DNA of 64,000 nt from Acidobacteriota bacterium (GTDB lineage Bacteria; Acidobacteriota; UBA4820; DSQY01): contig JAJYLT010000013.1 of assembly GCA_021787565.1 (NCBI GenBank), positions 19,251 to 83,250 of the forward strand, read 5' to 3'. Shown here piece by piece: positions 24,689-33,491 of this stretch. Positions within the stretch are counted from its first letter, which is position 1. The number at the start of each line of letters is the position of its first letter. A program made the position numbers and the translations under genes. The notes beneath the pieces were generated by a model. It ran no database searches. It was given only the letters and a program-made list of their open reading frames with translations, and had not been told where the DNA came from.

Positions 24689-25948
24689 TTAGATCACCTC
24701 GCGTGGGTCGGTGAGGACACCTTTAAGGGCGCTGGCGGCGACGGTGAGGGGGCTGCCGAGGAAGACCTCGGCGTCCTTTGATCCCATGCGCCCCTGGAAG
24801 TTCCGGTTGCTCGCGGAGATGCACCGCTCGCCCGGGGCGAGGAGTCCCTGATGGGCACCCAGGCACGGACCGCATCCCGGCGGGCCCACCATGGCGCCGG
24901 CCTCCACCAGGGTCGCCAGGGTGCCGTCCGTGATGGCCTCCTGGAAGATGCTCCGGCTGGCCGGGATGACGAGCAGGCGCACGCCGGGGGCAATGTGGCG
25001 GCCCTTCAGGACGGCGGCCGCCGCCTGGAGGTCCGACAGGCGGCCGTTGGTGCAGGTGCCCAGGTAGGCCTGCTGGACGGGCAGCCCGGCCACCTCGCAG
25101 ATGGGCGCCACGTTGTCCACGGTGTGCGGCTTGGCCACCATGGGTTCCAGCTCCGAGAGGTCGAAGCCCAACCGCCGGTCGTAGACGGCCTCGTCGTCGG
25201 CCCAGACCGGCTCGTACTGGGCGCCCGGGGCGTGGACCGAGAGGTAGGCCCGGGTGATGCCATCCACCGGGAAGACGGCCAGCTTCGCGCCCATCTCGAC
25301 GCCCATGTTGGCCATGGTGAGGCGGTCGTCCATGGTGAGCGCGGAGAGGTCGCCGTGGAACTCCACGGCCTTGTAGTTGGCGCCGTCGGCCCCGATCTCG
25401 CCGATGATCCCCAGCACGAGGTCCTTTCCCATGACCCCCAGGGGGAAGGTGCCCTTCAGCGAGACCCGGATGGTCTCCGGGACCTTGAGCCAGGTCTCGC
25501 CCGTGAGGAGCAGGACCGCCGCCTCCGTCCGGTCGATGCCGGCGGAGAAGGCGTTCAGCGCGCCGTAGGTACAGGTGTGGCTGTCGGAGCCCAGGATGAG
25601 CCGACCCGGCTGGGCGAAGCCCTTCTCCACCATGAGCTGGTGGCAGACCCCCTCGCCCACGTCGAAGAAGTGCTGGACGCCGTACTCCTTGACGAACTGC
25701 CGGATCTTGGCGTGGCCGAGGGCCGTCTTCTCGTCCACCGCCGGCACCACGTGGTCGATGGCGATGACGGGCAGGTCCGCGCTCACGAGGCCGTAGGCCT
25801 TGAGCTCCTCGGTCACCTTGCCCACGATGGCGCTCGTGTTGTCGTGCGTCAGAAGGTGGTCTGGCCGCACCGTTACGATCTGCCCCGGCACGACCTCCGA
25901 AAGCCCCGCCCGCTTCGCCAGCACCTTCTCAGCAAACGTCTTGCCCAT
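24689..25948 (-). CDS. 3-isopropylmalate dehydratase/homoaconitase-family large subunit (LeuC-like)
   Basis: 419 residues; Fe-S hydro-lyase large subunit. Seen: [14 protein letters not shown] start, [35 protein letters not shown], and cluster-ligand regions [13 protein letters not shown] and [10 protein letters not shown] with later [14 protein letters not shown] 25948 was chosen; the longer frame starts inside a palindromic repeat. Works with the LeuD-like subunit at 23603. The length (about 420) matches the archaeal/homoaconitase-type subfamily rather than the 466-residue enterobacterial LeuC, so the substrate is open. Confidence 0.88.
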   Translation of the reverse strand: MGKTFAEKVLAKRAGLSEVVPGQIVTVRPDHLLTHDNTSAIVGKVTEELKAYGLVSADLPVIAIDHVVPAVDEKTALGHAKIRQFVKEYGVQHFFDVGEGVCHQLMVEKGFAQPGRLILGSDSHTCTYGALNAFSAGIDRTEAAVLLLTGETWLKVPETIRVSLKGTFPLGVMGKDLVLGIIGEIGADGANYKAVEFHGDLSALTMDDRLTMANMGVEMGAKLAVFPVDGITRAYLSVHAPGAQYEPVWADDEAVYDRRLGFDLSELEPMVAKPHTVDNVAPICEVAGLPVQQAYLGTCTNGRLSDLQAAAAVLKGRHIAPGVRLLVIPASRSIFQEAITDGTLATLVEAGAMVGPPGCGPCLGAHQGLLAPGERCISASNRNFQGRMGSKDAEVFLGSPLTVAASALKGVLTDPREVI

Positions 25949-25964
25949 CTTGTACCTCAAAGAA

Positions 25965-26088
25965 TTCACCGCAGAGACGCCGAGTCGCAGAGAAAAAGAA
26001 TGCATCGTTTCTCATCGTTTCCGCGAAAGTGGTTTTCTAGCATGACCGCTGTCTTCCCTCTGCGCCTCTGCGCCTCGGCGGTTCAGTC
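25965..26088. repeat. Palindromic intergenic element, CGCAGAGA type
   Basis: Left arm 25965-25996 (ATTCACCGCAGAGACGCCGAG...) and right arm 26054-26088, its imperfect inverse, with about 55 nt between. Same arms as those around the GxxExxY gene, but without a coding region. Confidence 0.78.
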
Positions 26089-26092
26089 TCTC

Positions 26093-27934
26093 TTATCCCA
26101 GCAGGCCGCCGCGGAGGTAGGTCTGGATTTGGACCTCCGGCCACGGCCTGGCCGTCACTTCGCTTCCGCCGCGATGGCGGTGGATTGTGCCCCTGACGAA
26201 GTCGATGGTGATCTCCTCGCCGTCCTCCACGTCCAACTCGCACAGGTCGCTCACGACGATCGGGAGCGCCGCGTTGATGGCGTTGCGCTCGTAGATGGCC
26301 CCGAAGCTCTTCGCGACGACGGCGCCGATGCCGAGGGCCTTGAAGCAGTCCACGGCCTGCTGGCGCGAGGAGCCCGCCCCGAAGTTGGCCCCCGTCACCA
26401 CGATGTCGCCGGGCCCGGCCTTCCGAGAGAAATCCTCCCAGCCCGGCAGGTTCCCGAAGGCGTGCGGCCCCATCTCCTCCAGCTTCGTGATGGCCAGGTG
26501 CCTGTTGTGGAAGATCATGTCGGTGTCGATGTTGTCCTTCCGGATGACCCAGACGCGACCCGTGACCACTAGCGGCTTTTCGCGGCCGGGAACGGCCGTG
26601 CCGAGGGGGGGCGTGGGGCGGGCGCTCTCGCCCGCCGTCTCGCGGTCGGGAGGCACCGCGTCATGGGAGAAGAGGACGGGCTTCTCGGGGATGTTCTCGG
26701 GGTCCGTGAGGAAACCCGCCACGGACGAAGCGGCCGCGACGGCCGGGCTCGCCAGGTAGACCTCCCCCCTGCCCTGTTTGCCCGCAAAGTTTCGATTTCC
26801 CGTGGAGACGGTCACCTCGCCCGGTCCGTTCTGGCCCACCTGGCCCGCGGCGCACCCCCCGCAGCCCGCGTTGGAAATGAGCGCGCCCGAAGCCTTGAAG
26901 ACCTCGAAGAGGCCCTCCTTCATGGCGCGGCGCCACAGGGCGTCGGTGGAGGGCACGATCTTCAAGACCACGCCGGGAGCCACTTTGCGGCCCCTCAACA
27001 CCCTGGCCGCCTCCTCCAGGTCCTCGTAGCGGCCGTTGGTGCAGGAGCCGATGAAGACGGAGTCGATCTTGCGGCCGCGCACCCTCTCCAGCTCCACCAC
27101 GTCCTCCGGGTGGCCGGGCCTCGCCACCATGGGTCCGAGGCCCGTGAGGTCCACCGCCTCCGATCGGACGTAGGCGGCGCCGTCGTCCGCCGTGACGGGG
27201 CGCCAGTCGTCCCGCCCCGTGGCCTTCCGGCAGTGGGCGATCACGGCCTCGCCGGGCGGAAACAGGAGGAGGATGGCTCCCATCTCCGTGGCGAGGCTCG
27301 CGATGGTGATGCGGCCCGCCAGATCAAGCGCCTCCGCGTAGCCCCCGCAGATCTCCGCCGCGCAGCCCAGCAGGCCGTTGGCTCCGAAGTGCTGGAGGAG
27401 CCTGAGCCCCACGTCCTTGGGCAGGGCCGAGGCCGAGGGCCTTCCCTTCAGCTCCACCCGCACCGTCGGGGGGACCTTGAACCAGACCTTGCCGTGGGCC
27501 CAGGCCGCCGCGATGTCCTGGTCTCCCATGCCCTGGCCAAAGGCGCCGATGGCCCCCAGGATGTTGGCGTGGGAGTCGGTGGAGACGAAGGTCGATCCGG
27601 GCCAGGCCAGCCCTTCGTCGATAGCCACGTGGGTGCCGATGCCGGCGTCGATGTCGAAGACCCGGATGCCCCGCTCGCGGGCGAAGAGCCGGCACTTCTG
27701 CTGGTTCTCGGCGTACTTCTGGTCCGAACCCGTGGGGTTGCAGTCGAAGGTGAAAAAGGTCTTGCCGGGATCAGCGACCTCCAGGCCGTGCTCCAGAAGG
27801 TTCTTCACCACGTTGGCGCCGCCGAAATCCCGGGCCACGCGGGCATCGATCGCCACGTCCACGATCTCCCCCGGCGACACCCGCTCGCGGCCCGAGTGCG
27901 AGGCCAGGATCTTCTCGGTCATCGTCATCGGCAT
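26093..27934 (-). CDS. Aconitase-family hydro-lyase, large and small subunits fused
   Basis: 613 residues. Residues 1-420 are a LeuC/aconitase catalytic part: MTEKILASHSGRERVSPGEI, STDSHANILGAIGAFGQGMG, cluster regions FIGSCTNGRYEDL and NAGCGGCAAG, TGNRNFAGKQGRGEVYLASP. After a Pro-rich linker the last 150 residues are the swivel domain (KDNIDTDMIFHNRHL, GANFGAGSSRQQAVD). It is the monomeric arrangement, in the same order as mitochondrial aconitase but shorter. With the separate LeuCD pair, citrate lyase and the dehydrogenase at 33492, it may supply aconitate hydratase activity; substrate not provable from sequence. Confidence 0.85.
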   Translation of the reverse strand: MPMTMTEKILASHSGRERVSPGEIVDVAIDARVARDFGGANVVKNLLEHGLEVADPGKTFFTFDCNPTGSDQKYAENQQKCRLFARERGIRVFDIDAGIGTHVAIDEGLAWPGSTFVSTDSHANILGAIGAFGQGMGDQDIAAAWAHGKVWFKVPPTVRVELKGRPSASALPKDVGLRLLQHFGANGLLGCAAEICGGYAEALDLAGRITIASLATEMGAILLLFPPGEAVIAHCRKATGRDDWRPVTADDGAAYVRSEAVDLTGLGPMVARPGHPEDVVELERVRGRKIDSVFIGSCTNGRYEDLEEAARVLRGRKVAPGVVLKIVPSTDALWRRAMKEGLFEVFKASGALISNAGCGGCAAGQVGQNGPGEVTVSTGNRNFAGKQGRGEVYLASPAVAAASSVAGFLTDPENIPEKPVLFSHDAVPPDRETAGESARPTPPLGTAVPGREKPLVVTGRVWVIRKDNIDTDMIFHNRHLAITKLEEMGPHAFGNLPGWEDFSRKAGPGDIVVTGANFGAGSSRQQAVDCFKALGIGAVVAKSFGAIYERNAINAALPIVVSDLCELDVEDGEEITIDFVRGTIHRHRGGSEVTARPWPEVQIQTYLRGGLLG

Positions 27935-27954
27935 GGCGACTCCAAGGCCAGCAA

Positions 27955-28040
27955 ATTCACAAGGAGATCAGGGAGATCAAAGAGGATGGACATCTCCCGG
28001 CTACCTCTTCTACTCCCTGACCTCCTGATCTCCCTGTTCT
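27955..28040. repeat. Palindromic intergenic element, GGAGATCAGG type
   Basis: Left arm 27955-27984 (ATTCACAAGGAGATCAGGGA) and right arm 28011-28040 (CCTGACCTCCTGATCTCCCT), separated by about 26 nt. Located between the HD-domain gene and the fused aconitase gene. Confidence 0.78.
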
Positions 28041-28045
28041 CTCGA

Positions 28046-28618
28046 CTAGAGGATCAGCGCCCCCTTCTGGAGCATGACGAGGGGGTCGAAGGTGGCGTAG
28101 TCGGCCTGATGGATGAGGACGGTCTCCACGGTCTGGGGCCGCCCCTCGCCCTCCTTGGCGTGGCACGCGATGCAGTTGATCACCTCCTCGGGAAGACCCG
28201 CCTCGGCCGCCACGGCGGCCCCGGAGATGGGGTGGCGCATGCAGGTCCCGCTCCGGCTCTTTCGGTAGCCGCCCTTTCCGTCGGGCTCGATCTCCAGGAG
28301 TTTTCCCACGTCGTGCAGGAGGCCCCCCGCGACGAGCCGGTCCAGGTCGATCTCATAGGGCAGGCGGCCATAGTGGCTCATCTGGGCCTGGGCCAAACCC
28401 ACCGCTCCGGCCGTAACGGCCAGCGTATGCTCCAGGAAAGTGATGCCCTTGCAGTCCGTGAGAAGCGTGAAGGGCATCTTCCTCAGCTCCTCGCGCGTCT
28501 GGTAGGCGCTTCGCGAGAGAGCGAGCATCCAGGCGTCGAGCACCTTCTCGCGCAGGTCTTCGTCTGTGATACGCCCGATCCAGGGCTGCAAGAGGTCCGT
28601 GATCTTATTCCGAGTCAT
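28046..28618 (-). CDS. HD-domain phosphohydrolase
   Basis: 190 residues from ATG 28618 with GGAGGAGG just upstream. Metal-site residues of the HD superfamily are in order: H in ITFLEHTLAVT, HD in GGLLHDVGKLLEI, H in CMRHPISG, H in CIACHAKEG, and a final D in IHQADYATFD. Such small HD proteins hydrolyse phosphate esters, often nucleotides, but the substrate is not predictable. Followed downstream by a palindromic repeat and the aconitase gene; divergent from the accessory patch beginning at 28.9 kb. Confidence 0.8.
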   Translation of the reverse strand: MTRNKITDLLQPWIGRITDEDLREKVLDAWMLALSRSAYQTREELRKMPFTLLTDCKGITFLEHTLAVTAGAVGLAQAQMSHYGRLPYEIDLDRLVAGGLLHDVGKLLEIEPDGKGGYRKSRSGTCMRHPISGAAVAAEAGLPEEVINCIACHAKEGEGRPQTVETVLIHQADYATFDPLVMLQKGALIL

Positions 28619-28898
28619 GCCTCCTCCTCCTGGGTGAAATCCCAGCAGTGTTTCATTCTGGCACGAAAGCCTTGCGCGCTCAAACGATAAGTCCTGGCTC
28701 TTCCAGGCAGGGTAGCGCTGTGATACGAAAGCCTGTCGTGAGGAGGAGGGACGAGCCACCCAGCCTCGGCTTTGCCCTCTCTCGCTTCTTTGCGGCCTGG
28801 CAGGATACGGAGTAAACTGGAAATAATTGCGCGACCAAAGACGCTGGGATCGTCCATCGGTTCCGTTTGGCCGCATGTGTCAAGAAGGAGCCGCATTC

Positions 28899-29651
28899 AT
28901 GCCTCGAAAAAGCTCGATCCGTCTAGCTCTCATCGCTGAGTTGCCAGCTACCCTGGCTCTTTGCGCAGCATTAGCCGCAGGGTGCGCTGCGAACGAACCG
29001 CTTCCGCCTTTGGAAACTCGCCCAGTTGTCCCTTCTCCCCTAATCCTCCAACAATTGACTCAACCCAAGTGTTGGCTCAAGCCCTTAGTAGCCTCTTACG
29101 GGACCCTGGAATATGGTGTGGTGGCCGAAAACAAGACACACGAATACCTAGACGCCGAAGCTCATTTCGCGGCGTATGCCCCGGACGGCACACGAGTGGA
29201 CAGCGAGCCTTCTATCTCCAGCCATGAGGTTTTTGACCTTGCCCCTCATGAGAAGGCTTACTTCACCGCTTCCGGTTCTTCCTATGTGCCACTCACGACC
29301 GATATTTCGGCCATTAGGGTCGTCTGCCGCTTCACCTTTGACGTGATCTCCATGCCTCCGAGGCTGAGACGCTCCGTGCAAATTTACGACGTGTCTCTGG
29401 TGCAAGCCGGCGATGGAATCAGCGAGAGGCGCTTCGTTGGAACGGCGCGGATTGCAACAAGATGGCCGCAAGAAGAGATACCAAGGGTGATCTTTCGATA
29501 TTACGATCAAGACGGCATCCTATTAGCGGCCAGCGAACACACGAATGTCTGGGTTCAACGGGAGGTTCCCCTAAGGGTCATGGACTCGCAGTTCTTTGAC
29601 GCAGCCCTTCCGCTGCCGCAGAAGCTAACCGTGTCGGCCTATGCCCAGTGA
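28899..29651 (+). CDS. Putative lipoprotein of unknown function
   Basis: 250 residues from ATG 28899, with AAGGAG 9 nt upstream. An N-terminal positive and hydrophobic stretch ends in a lipobox (LAAGC followed by AANEPLPP), predicting lipidation and outer-membrane or periplasmic anchoring. The rest is beta-rich (YGTLEYGVVAENKTHEYLDA, TDISAIRVVCRF) without a family I recognise; pairs of similar segments suggest two immunoglobulin-like folds. Clearly lower GC than surrounding metabolic genes, consistent with recent acquisition. Confidence 0.6.
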   Translation: MPRKSSIRLALIAELPATLALCAALAAGCAANEPLPPLETRPVVPSPLILQQLTQPKCWLKPLVASYGTLEYGVVAENKTHEYLDAEAHFAAYAPDGTRVDSEPSISSHEVFDLAPHEKAYFTASGSSYVPLTTDISAIRVVCRFTFDVISMPPRLRRSVQIYDVSLVQAGDGISERRFVGTARIATRWPQEEIPRVIFRYYDQDGILLAASEHTNVWVQREVPLRVMDSQFFDAALPLPQKLTVSAYAQ

Positions 29652-29741
29652 ACCAGCCCTTGCTCCCCACCAGAGGGTGTTGCCGGACCGCCGGAGCTGG
29701 GCAGGCTGAAGAAACCGTCGTCTTTGGCTTGGAGGTTTTTT

Positions 29742-29758
29742 GGGGGGGGGGGGGGGGG
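29742..29758. repeat. Poly-G tract of 17
   Basis: An uninterrupted run of 17 G directly after a run of six T, 35 nt before the ATG of the gene at 29794. Such tracts change length by slippage and can phase-vary promoters or reading frames. It may also be a sequencing artefact. Confidence 0.8.
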
Positions 29759-29793
29759 ATGCCAACGCTACCGATCGCGGGGAGGCTTGTCTC

Positions 29794-30423
29794 ATGATCT
29801 TTGAATTGGTGATTAACTCTGTTGTGGCTATCGCAACGCTTGTATTGGCTGCGGCGGCCTTCTTTCAGATTCGGGAATCGCGAAAGCAAGCCGTGGAATG
29901 GCGCCGTGCTGAAATTCGGCCGATACTCGTGCCGCGTAGCAAACTCCCGGCGAATGATTCCGATATGTGGGGAGGCAGCAACAATTCCTATCCTATTGAA
30001 CTTCAGAACGTTGGGAGTGGTGTCGCAACGAACATCTGGGGCGTGATTCTCCCGCGGGCGGATTTTTCGCCTGGGCCTGGCGTTCCGCCGCAATTCTATT
30101 CGCGATCGCTCTTCCCAATAGCAAGGGAGGAGATCGCGAAGACAGTCTTCTCGCAAGGGGGCACCATTTTCTCTGGCGGAGACTGTCTGGAGGGTTATGC
30201 CCTTGGTGCACCGACGACCTCAGATCACGCTTACATCGCGCGACTTACACTTACCTATTCGGACATCTCTGACCTGCGCCATGGCAGCATTTTTGATCTA
30301 ACGGGGACGGGCGTTTGGATGACGGTTGCTGTTCTCAGTGGCATCACGGCGACACTCGCTGAGAAGGACCAAACCAAGAGGGGCCAAGTCAAGAGGAGAG
30401 GATTGCAAGTATCTGTAAGCTGA
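29794..30423 (+). CDS. Membrane-anchored hypothetical protein
   Basis: 209 residues from ATG 29794. One N-terminal transmembrane helix (ELVINSVVAIATLVLAAAAFF) is followed by a basic segment (RESRKQAVEWRRAEIRP) and a beta-rich cytosolic or periplasmic domain (YPIELQNVGSGVATNI is typical of small membrane proteins with a beta-sandwich). Family not recognised. A longer in-frame start exists inside the poly-G tract but is unlikely. Lower GC than flanks. Confidence 0.55.
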   Translation: MIFELVINSVVAIATLVLAAAAFFQIRESRKQAVEWRRAEIRPILVPRSKLPANDSDMWGGSNNSYPIELQNVGSGVATNIWGVILPRADFSPGPGVPPQFYSRSLFPIAREEIAKTVFSQGGTIFSGGDCLEGYALGAPTTSDHAYIARLTLTYSDISDLRHGSIFDLTGTGVWMTVAVLSGITATLAEKDQTKRGQVKRRGLQVSVS

Positions 30424-30533
30424 TGAGTACCTTCAAGCTCAGGGTGGTGGGGAACAATTTGAAGGCCGGTAAGAAGATTTCCATCATTGGAGAGTAATTC
30501 CACGGTGCATTCGTTGAGACAGGGGGTATCGCC

Positions 30534-33353
30534 ATGAAGGCAAGAAAGCCGGTTGTGGGGATGTGTTTCTGGCTGGTGCTGCCGGTGGTTGCTTCTCTGG
30601 GGATTCTGGCGCAGGCCCGGCTGCCGCAGCCGCCGCGGCACGCCATAGTGCGGGCGGAGGATGGCAAGCTCCACGGCATGGGGCTCATCTACCAGGACCC
30701 GCGAACGATCCCGGGCTGGCACGAACTCAGCACGAAGGCCCTGGCGGGGGAGGCGCCCGCGCAGCCCTCCTCCGTCATCAACGCCGCCTACCTGCCCCCG
30801 GTAGGGAATCAAGGCCAGCAGGGCTCGTGTGTTGCATGGGCCGCAGTCTACTATACCATGACCTACGCAGAGGCCAAGGCCCACAACTGGACGCCCACGG
30901 GCACCGGCCAGATCATGAGCCCGGCCTACATTTACAACCAGGACCACCTCGTCCCAGATAGCGGGAGCTTTCTAGGCGATGCGACGCAACTGCTCTCGAC
31001 GCTGGGCTGCGCGACCCTGGAGCAAATGCCCTACACCGACCAGAGCGACACGGCATGGCCCTCTGAAAGCGCCTACAAGGAAGCGATGAGCTACAGGGTC
31101 CTCCCCAGCAGCGTGACGTGGGTGGATACCACGCAGCCGGCTGGGCTCGATGCGGTCAAACAGTGGCTCGCTCAAGGCAACATCGGCTTTGCTGGGATCG
31201 AAATCTACGACAACTTCGATTATATCTCCAGCTACAATGACAACTATTGCCTGGCTGATGTAAGCGGGAATTTTCTTGGTGGCCACGCAACAACCATCAT
31301 CGGCTACGACGACAACCACGTGACGGACGATGGCGTGGGGGCCTTCTGCTGTGTGAACTCCTGGGGGACGGGCTGGGGAGACCAAGGCTACTACTGGCTC
31401 TCGTACCGCGCGGTGACCGATCCAAACCACACGATTTTCCAGGGCTACGTCGCCTATTTTCAAGTGAAGAGTGGCAGCCCTTCTTATGCTGCGGTCTTCC
31501 AGATCAACTACCCGCAGTTTCGGGACCTGGCCCTGACGCTTAACAATGGAAGCGCGTCGGTCCACTTGTGGCGTCTCTACTCCTGGGCTGATCCCTCCAG
31601 CCGCAACCTCAGCCTTTCCGCTCCGCCCAATCCAGCTTGGGTGGATATTTCGGACCTCGCCGTGCCGTCAGCGAGTGGCCCTTTTTCCCTTTCGGCCACC
31701 AACGGGTACAACGGCACCCAAGGTGGCCAGATCACGAGCTTTTCCGTGGTGAACCTGTCGACCGGCCAATTCACCTCCAGTATCGCCCCGCCCGTTTCCA
31801 TCCTGCCGCCGGGCCCGCCAGCGCTCCTTCCCAATGGAGGCTTTGAGAACGACCTGGCTGCTTGGACCCCCTCGGAGTCCGGTGGCGGAGCGCCGCCCGT
31901 GGCCTCTTCTAGTCAAACCCACAGCGGCGCCTATTCGGCCTACCTGTTCGCCGGCGAAGGCGGAGGCACCCGAGGGTGGGACGAGCTCGGGCAGTCCTTC
32001 GCCGTACCTACGACACCCACTTCCCTCCTTTTCTGGTGCTATCCGCTCCTTCAAGGAACTAGCCCCTATGACAGCCAAGCCGCAGTTCTCGCGGACAACC
32101 AAGGTAACGTTTTAGCGTGGGCCATGTTTGAGGACAGCAACGGACAAGCGTGGACCCCTGTCTATTGCGACCTCTCTTCCTATGCGGGCCAGACCATCGC
32201 CGCCTGGTTCCAGGTTTACCACGACGGGACGCCCAACGCCTCGGCCTCAATGTATGTGGACGATGCTGGGCTCTGCCCGGAGTACCCCGCCGTCGCCGCC
32301 GTGACCCTCTGCCCCGCCATTACGCTGTCCCCATCCAGCCTGCCCAACAACACGGTGGGCACGGCTTACAGCCAGACGATCACCGCCAGCGGCGGGACGG
32401 GGCCGTATACCTTTACGATCGCCTCGGGCAACCTGCCTCCGGGTCTGGCGCTCTTTTCGGGCGGAAGCCTCTCGGGCACGCCCACGGCAGCGGGCACTTC
32501 AGCCTTCACGGTCACGGCTACCGATGCCAACGGATGCACGGGCAACCAGAGTTACACCCTCACCGTAAGCTGCCCCACGCTGACTCTATCGCCGGCTTCT
32601 CTGCCCAGCGCAACGGTAGGCGCCGCCTACCGCCAGACCATCACCGCTAACGGCGGCACGAGCCCGTACACCTTCGCGGTCACCTCGGGCAGCCTGCCTG
32701 CGGGCCTTGCGCTCTCTTCAGGCGGTAGCTTCTCGGGCACGGCCTCGGCAGCCGGATCTTTCACGTTCACCCTCACTGCAACAGACGCTCATGGCTGCAC
32801 GGGGAATCAGGCGTACAGCGTCACCGTGAGCCTCTGTCCCGCGATCGCGATGAGCCCTTCGAGCTTGCCCAGCGTCACCGTAGGTGTCGGCTACAGCCAG
32901 ACGATCACCGCCAGCGGAGGGACGGGGCCGTACACCTTCGCGGTTACCTCGGGGAGCCTGCCCGCAGGCCTAGCGCTCTCTTCGGGTGGCTACCTCGCGG
33001 GCACGCCCACGGCAGCGGGCACTTCAGCCTTCACGGTCACGGCTGCCGATGCCAACGGATGCACGGGCAGCGCGAATTATACCCTCGTCGTGCTGGTGCA
33101 GCCACCCGTCGTGATCTCCATAACCAAACTCACGGCTCCCTTCCGCCTCAACATCAAGGGATCCAATCTGCAACCCGGCATCCAGGTCTTTATCGCCGGC
33201 ACCCGGTGGACGAACCTGGCCCCCAAGAGCAGCACGCACTTCATCATCAAAGGCGGCGTCTCCCTTAAGGCGCTCTTCCCGGTAAGCGTCTCCGTGTCTA
33301 TCAAGCTGGTGAATCCTGATGGAGGTGTTGTTACGACAAGCTGGACGAGGTAG
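30534..33353 (+). CDS. Secreted papain-like (C1A) cysteine protease with Ig-like repeats
   Basis: 939 residues with an N-terminal signal sequence (residues 1-28). The catalytic domain (about 85-320) has oxyanion Q93 and nucleophile C99 in GNQGQQGSCVAW, H251 in GGHATTIIGYDD and N275 in CVNSWGTGWGDQGY. Next is a beta-sandwich resembling a carbohydrate-binding module (LPNGGFENDLAAW ... SMYVDDAGLC, about 425-575). Three Ig-like (He_PIG type) repeats of about 87 residues follow, each starting CPxI/L-x-x-SP and ending NGCTG(N/S), then a C-terminal IPT/TIG-like domain. Probably exported and surface-acting. Repeats 1 and 3 share a nearly identical 70-bp stretch, suggesting recent repeat exchange. Confidence 0.88.
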   Translation: MKARKPVVGMCFWLVLPVVASLGILAQARLPQPPRHAIVRAEDGKLHGMGLIYQDPRTIPGWHELSTKALAGEAPAQPSSVINAAYLPPVGNQGQQGSCVAWAAVYYTMTYAEAKAHNWTPTGTGQIMSPAYIYNQDHLVPDSGSFLGDATQLLSTLGCATLEQMPYTDQSDTAWPSESAYKEAMSYRVLPSSVTWVDTTQPAGLDAVKQWLAQGNIGFAGIEIYDNFDYISSYNDNYCLADVSGNFLGGHATTIIGYDDNHVTDDGVGAFCCVNSWGTGWGDQGYYWLSYRAVTDPNHTIFQGYVAYFQVKSGSPSYAAVFQINYPQFRDLALTLNNGSASVHLWRLYSWADPSSRNLSLSAPPNPAWVDISDLAVPSASGPFSLSATNGYNGTQGGQITSFSVVNLSTGQFTSSIAPPVSILPPGPPALLPNGGFENDLAAWTPSESGGGAPPVASSSQTHSGAYSAYLFAGEGGGTRGWDELGQSFAVPTTPTSLLFWCYPLLQGTSPYDSQAAVLADNQGNVLAWAMFEDSNGQAWTPVYCDLSSYAGQTIAAWFQVYHDGTPNASASMYVDDAGLCPEYPAVAAVTLCPAITLSPSSLPNNTVGTAYSQTITASGGTGPYTFTIASGNLPPGLALFSGGSLSGTPTAAGTSAFTVTATDANGCTGNQSYTLTVSCPTLTLSPASLPSATVGAAYRQTITANGGTSPYTFAVTSGSLPAGLALSSGGSFSGTASAAGSFTFTLTATDAHGCTGNQAYSVTVSLCPAIAMSPSSLPSVTVGVGYSQTITASGGTGPYTFAVTSGSLPAGLALSSGGYLAGTPTAAGTSAFTVTAADANGCTGSANYTLVVLVQPPVVISITKLTAPFRLNIKGSNLQPGIQVFIAGTRWTNLAPKSSTHFIIKGGVSLKALFPVSVSVSIKLVNPDGGVVTTSWTR

Positions 33354-33431
33354 GCAGGGCCATTTCTCCGATTGCCTTGCTACCGTTTGCCGTCCTCCGT
33401 TCGGATGCTTTCCTCTGCACGGTCATTCCGC

Positions 33432-33459
33432 GTCCTGGTCGCGCTTCGCTCGCCAGGAC
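33432..33459. terminator. Hairpin between convergent genes
   Basis: GTCCTGG at 33432-33438 pairs with CCAGGAC at 33453-33459, with a 14-nt GC-rich loop, between the protease gene and the convergent dehydrogenase gene. No U-run, so it is only a possible terminator. Confidence 0.4.
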
Positions 33460-33491
33460 ACTTCGCGGCCGCCGATTGGGACGCCAGGCGG

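Noticed and set aside
32309..33100. DNA repeats as a non-coding tandem array
   Set aside because: The period matches Ig-like protein domains within the protease frame; coding repeats explain it.
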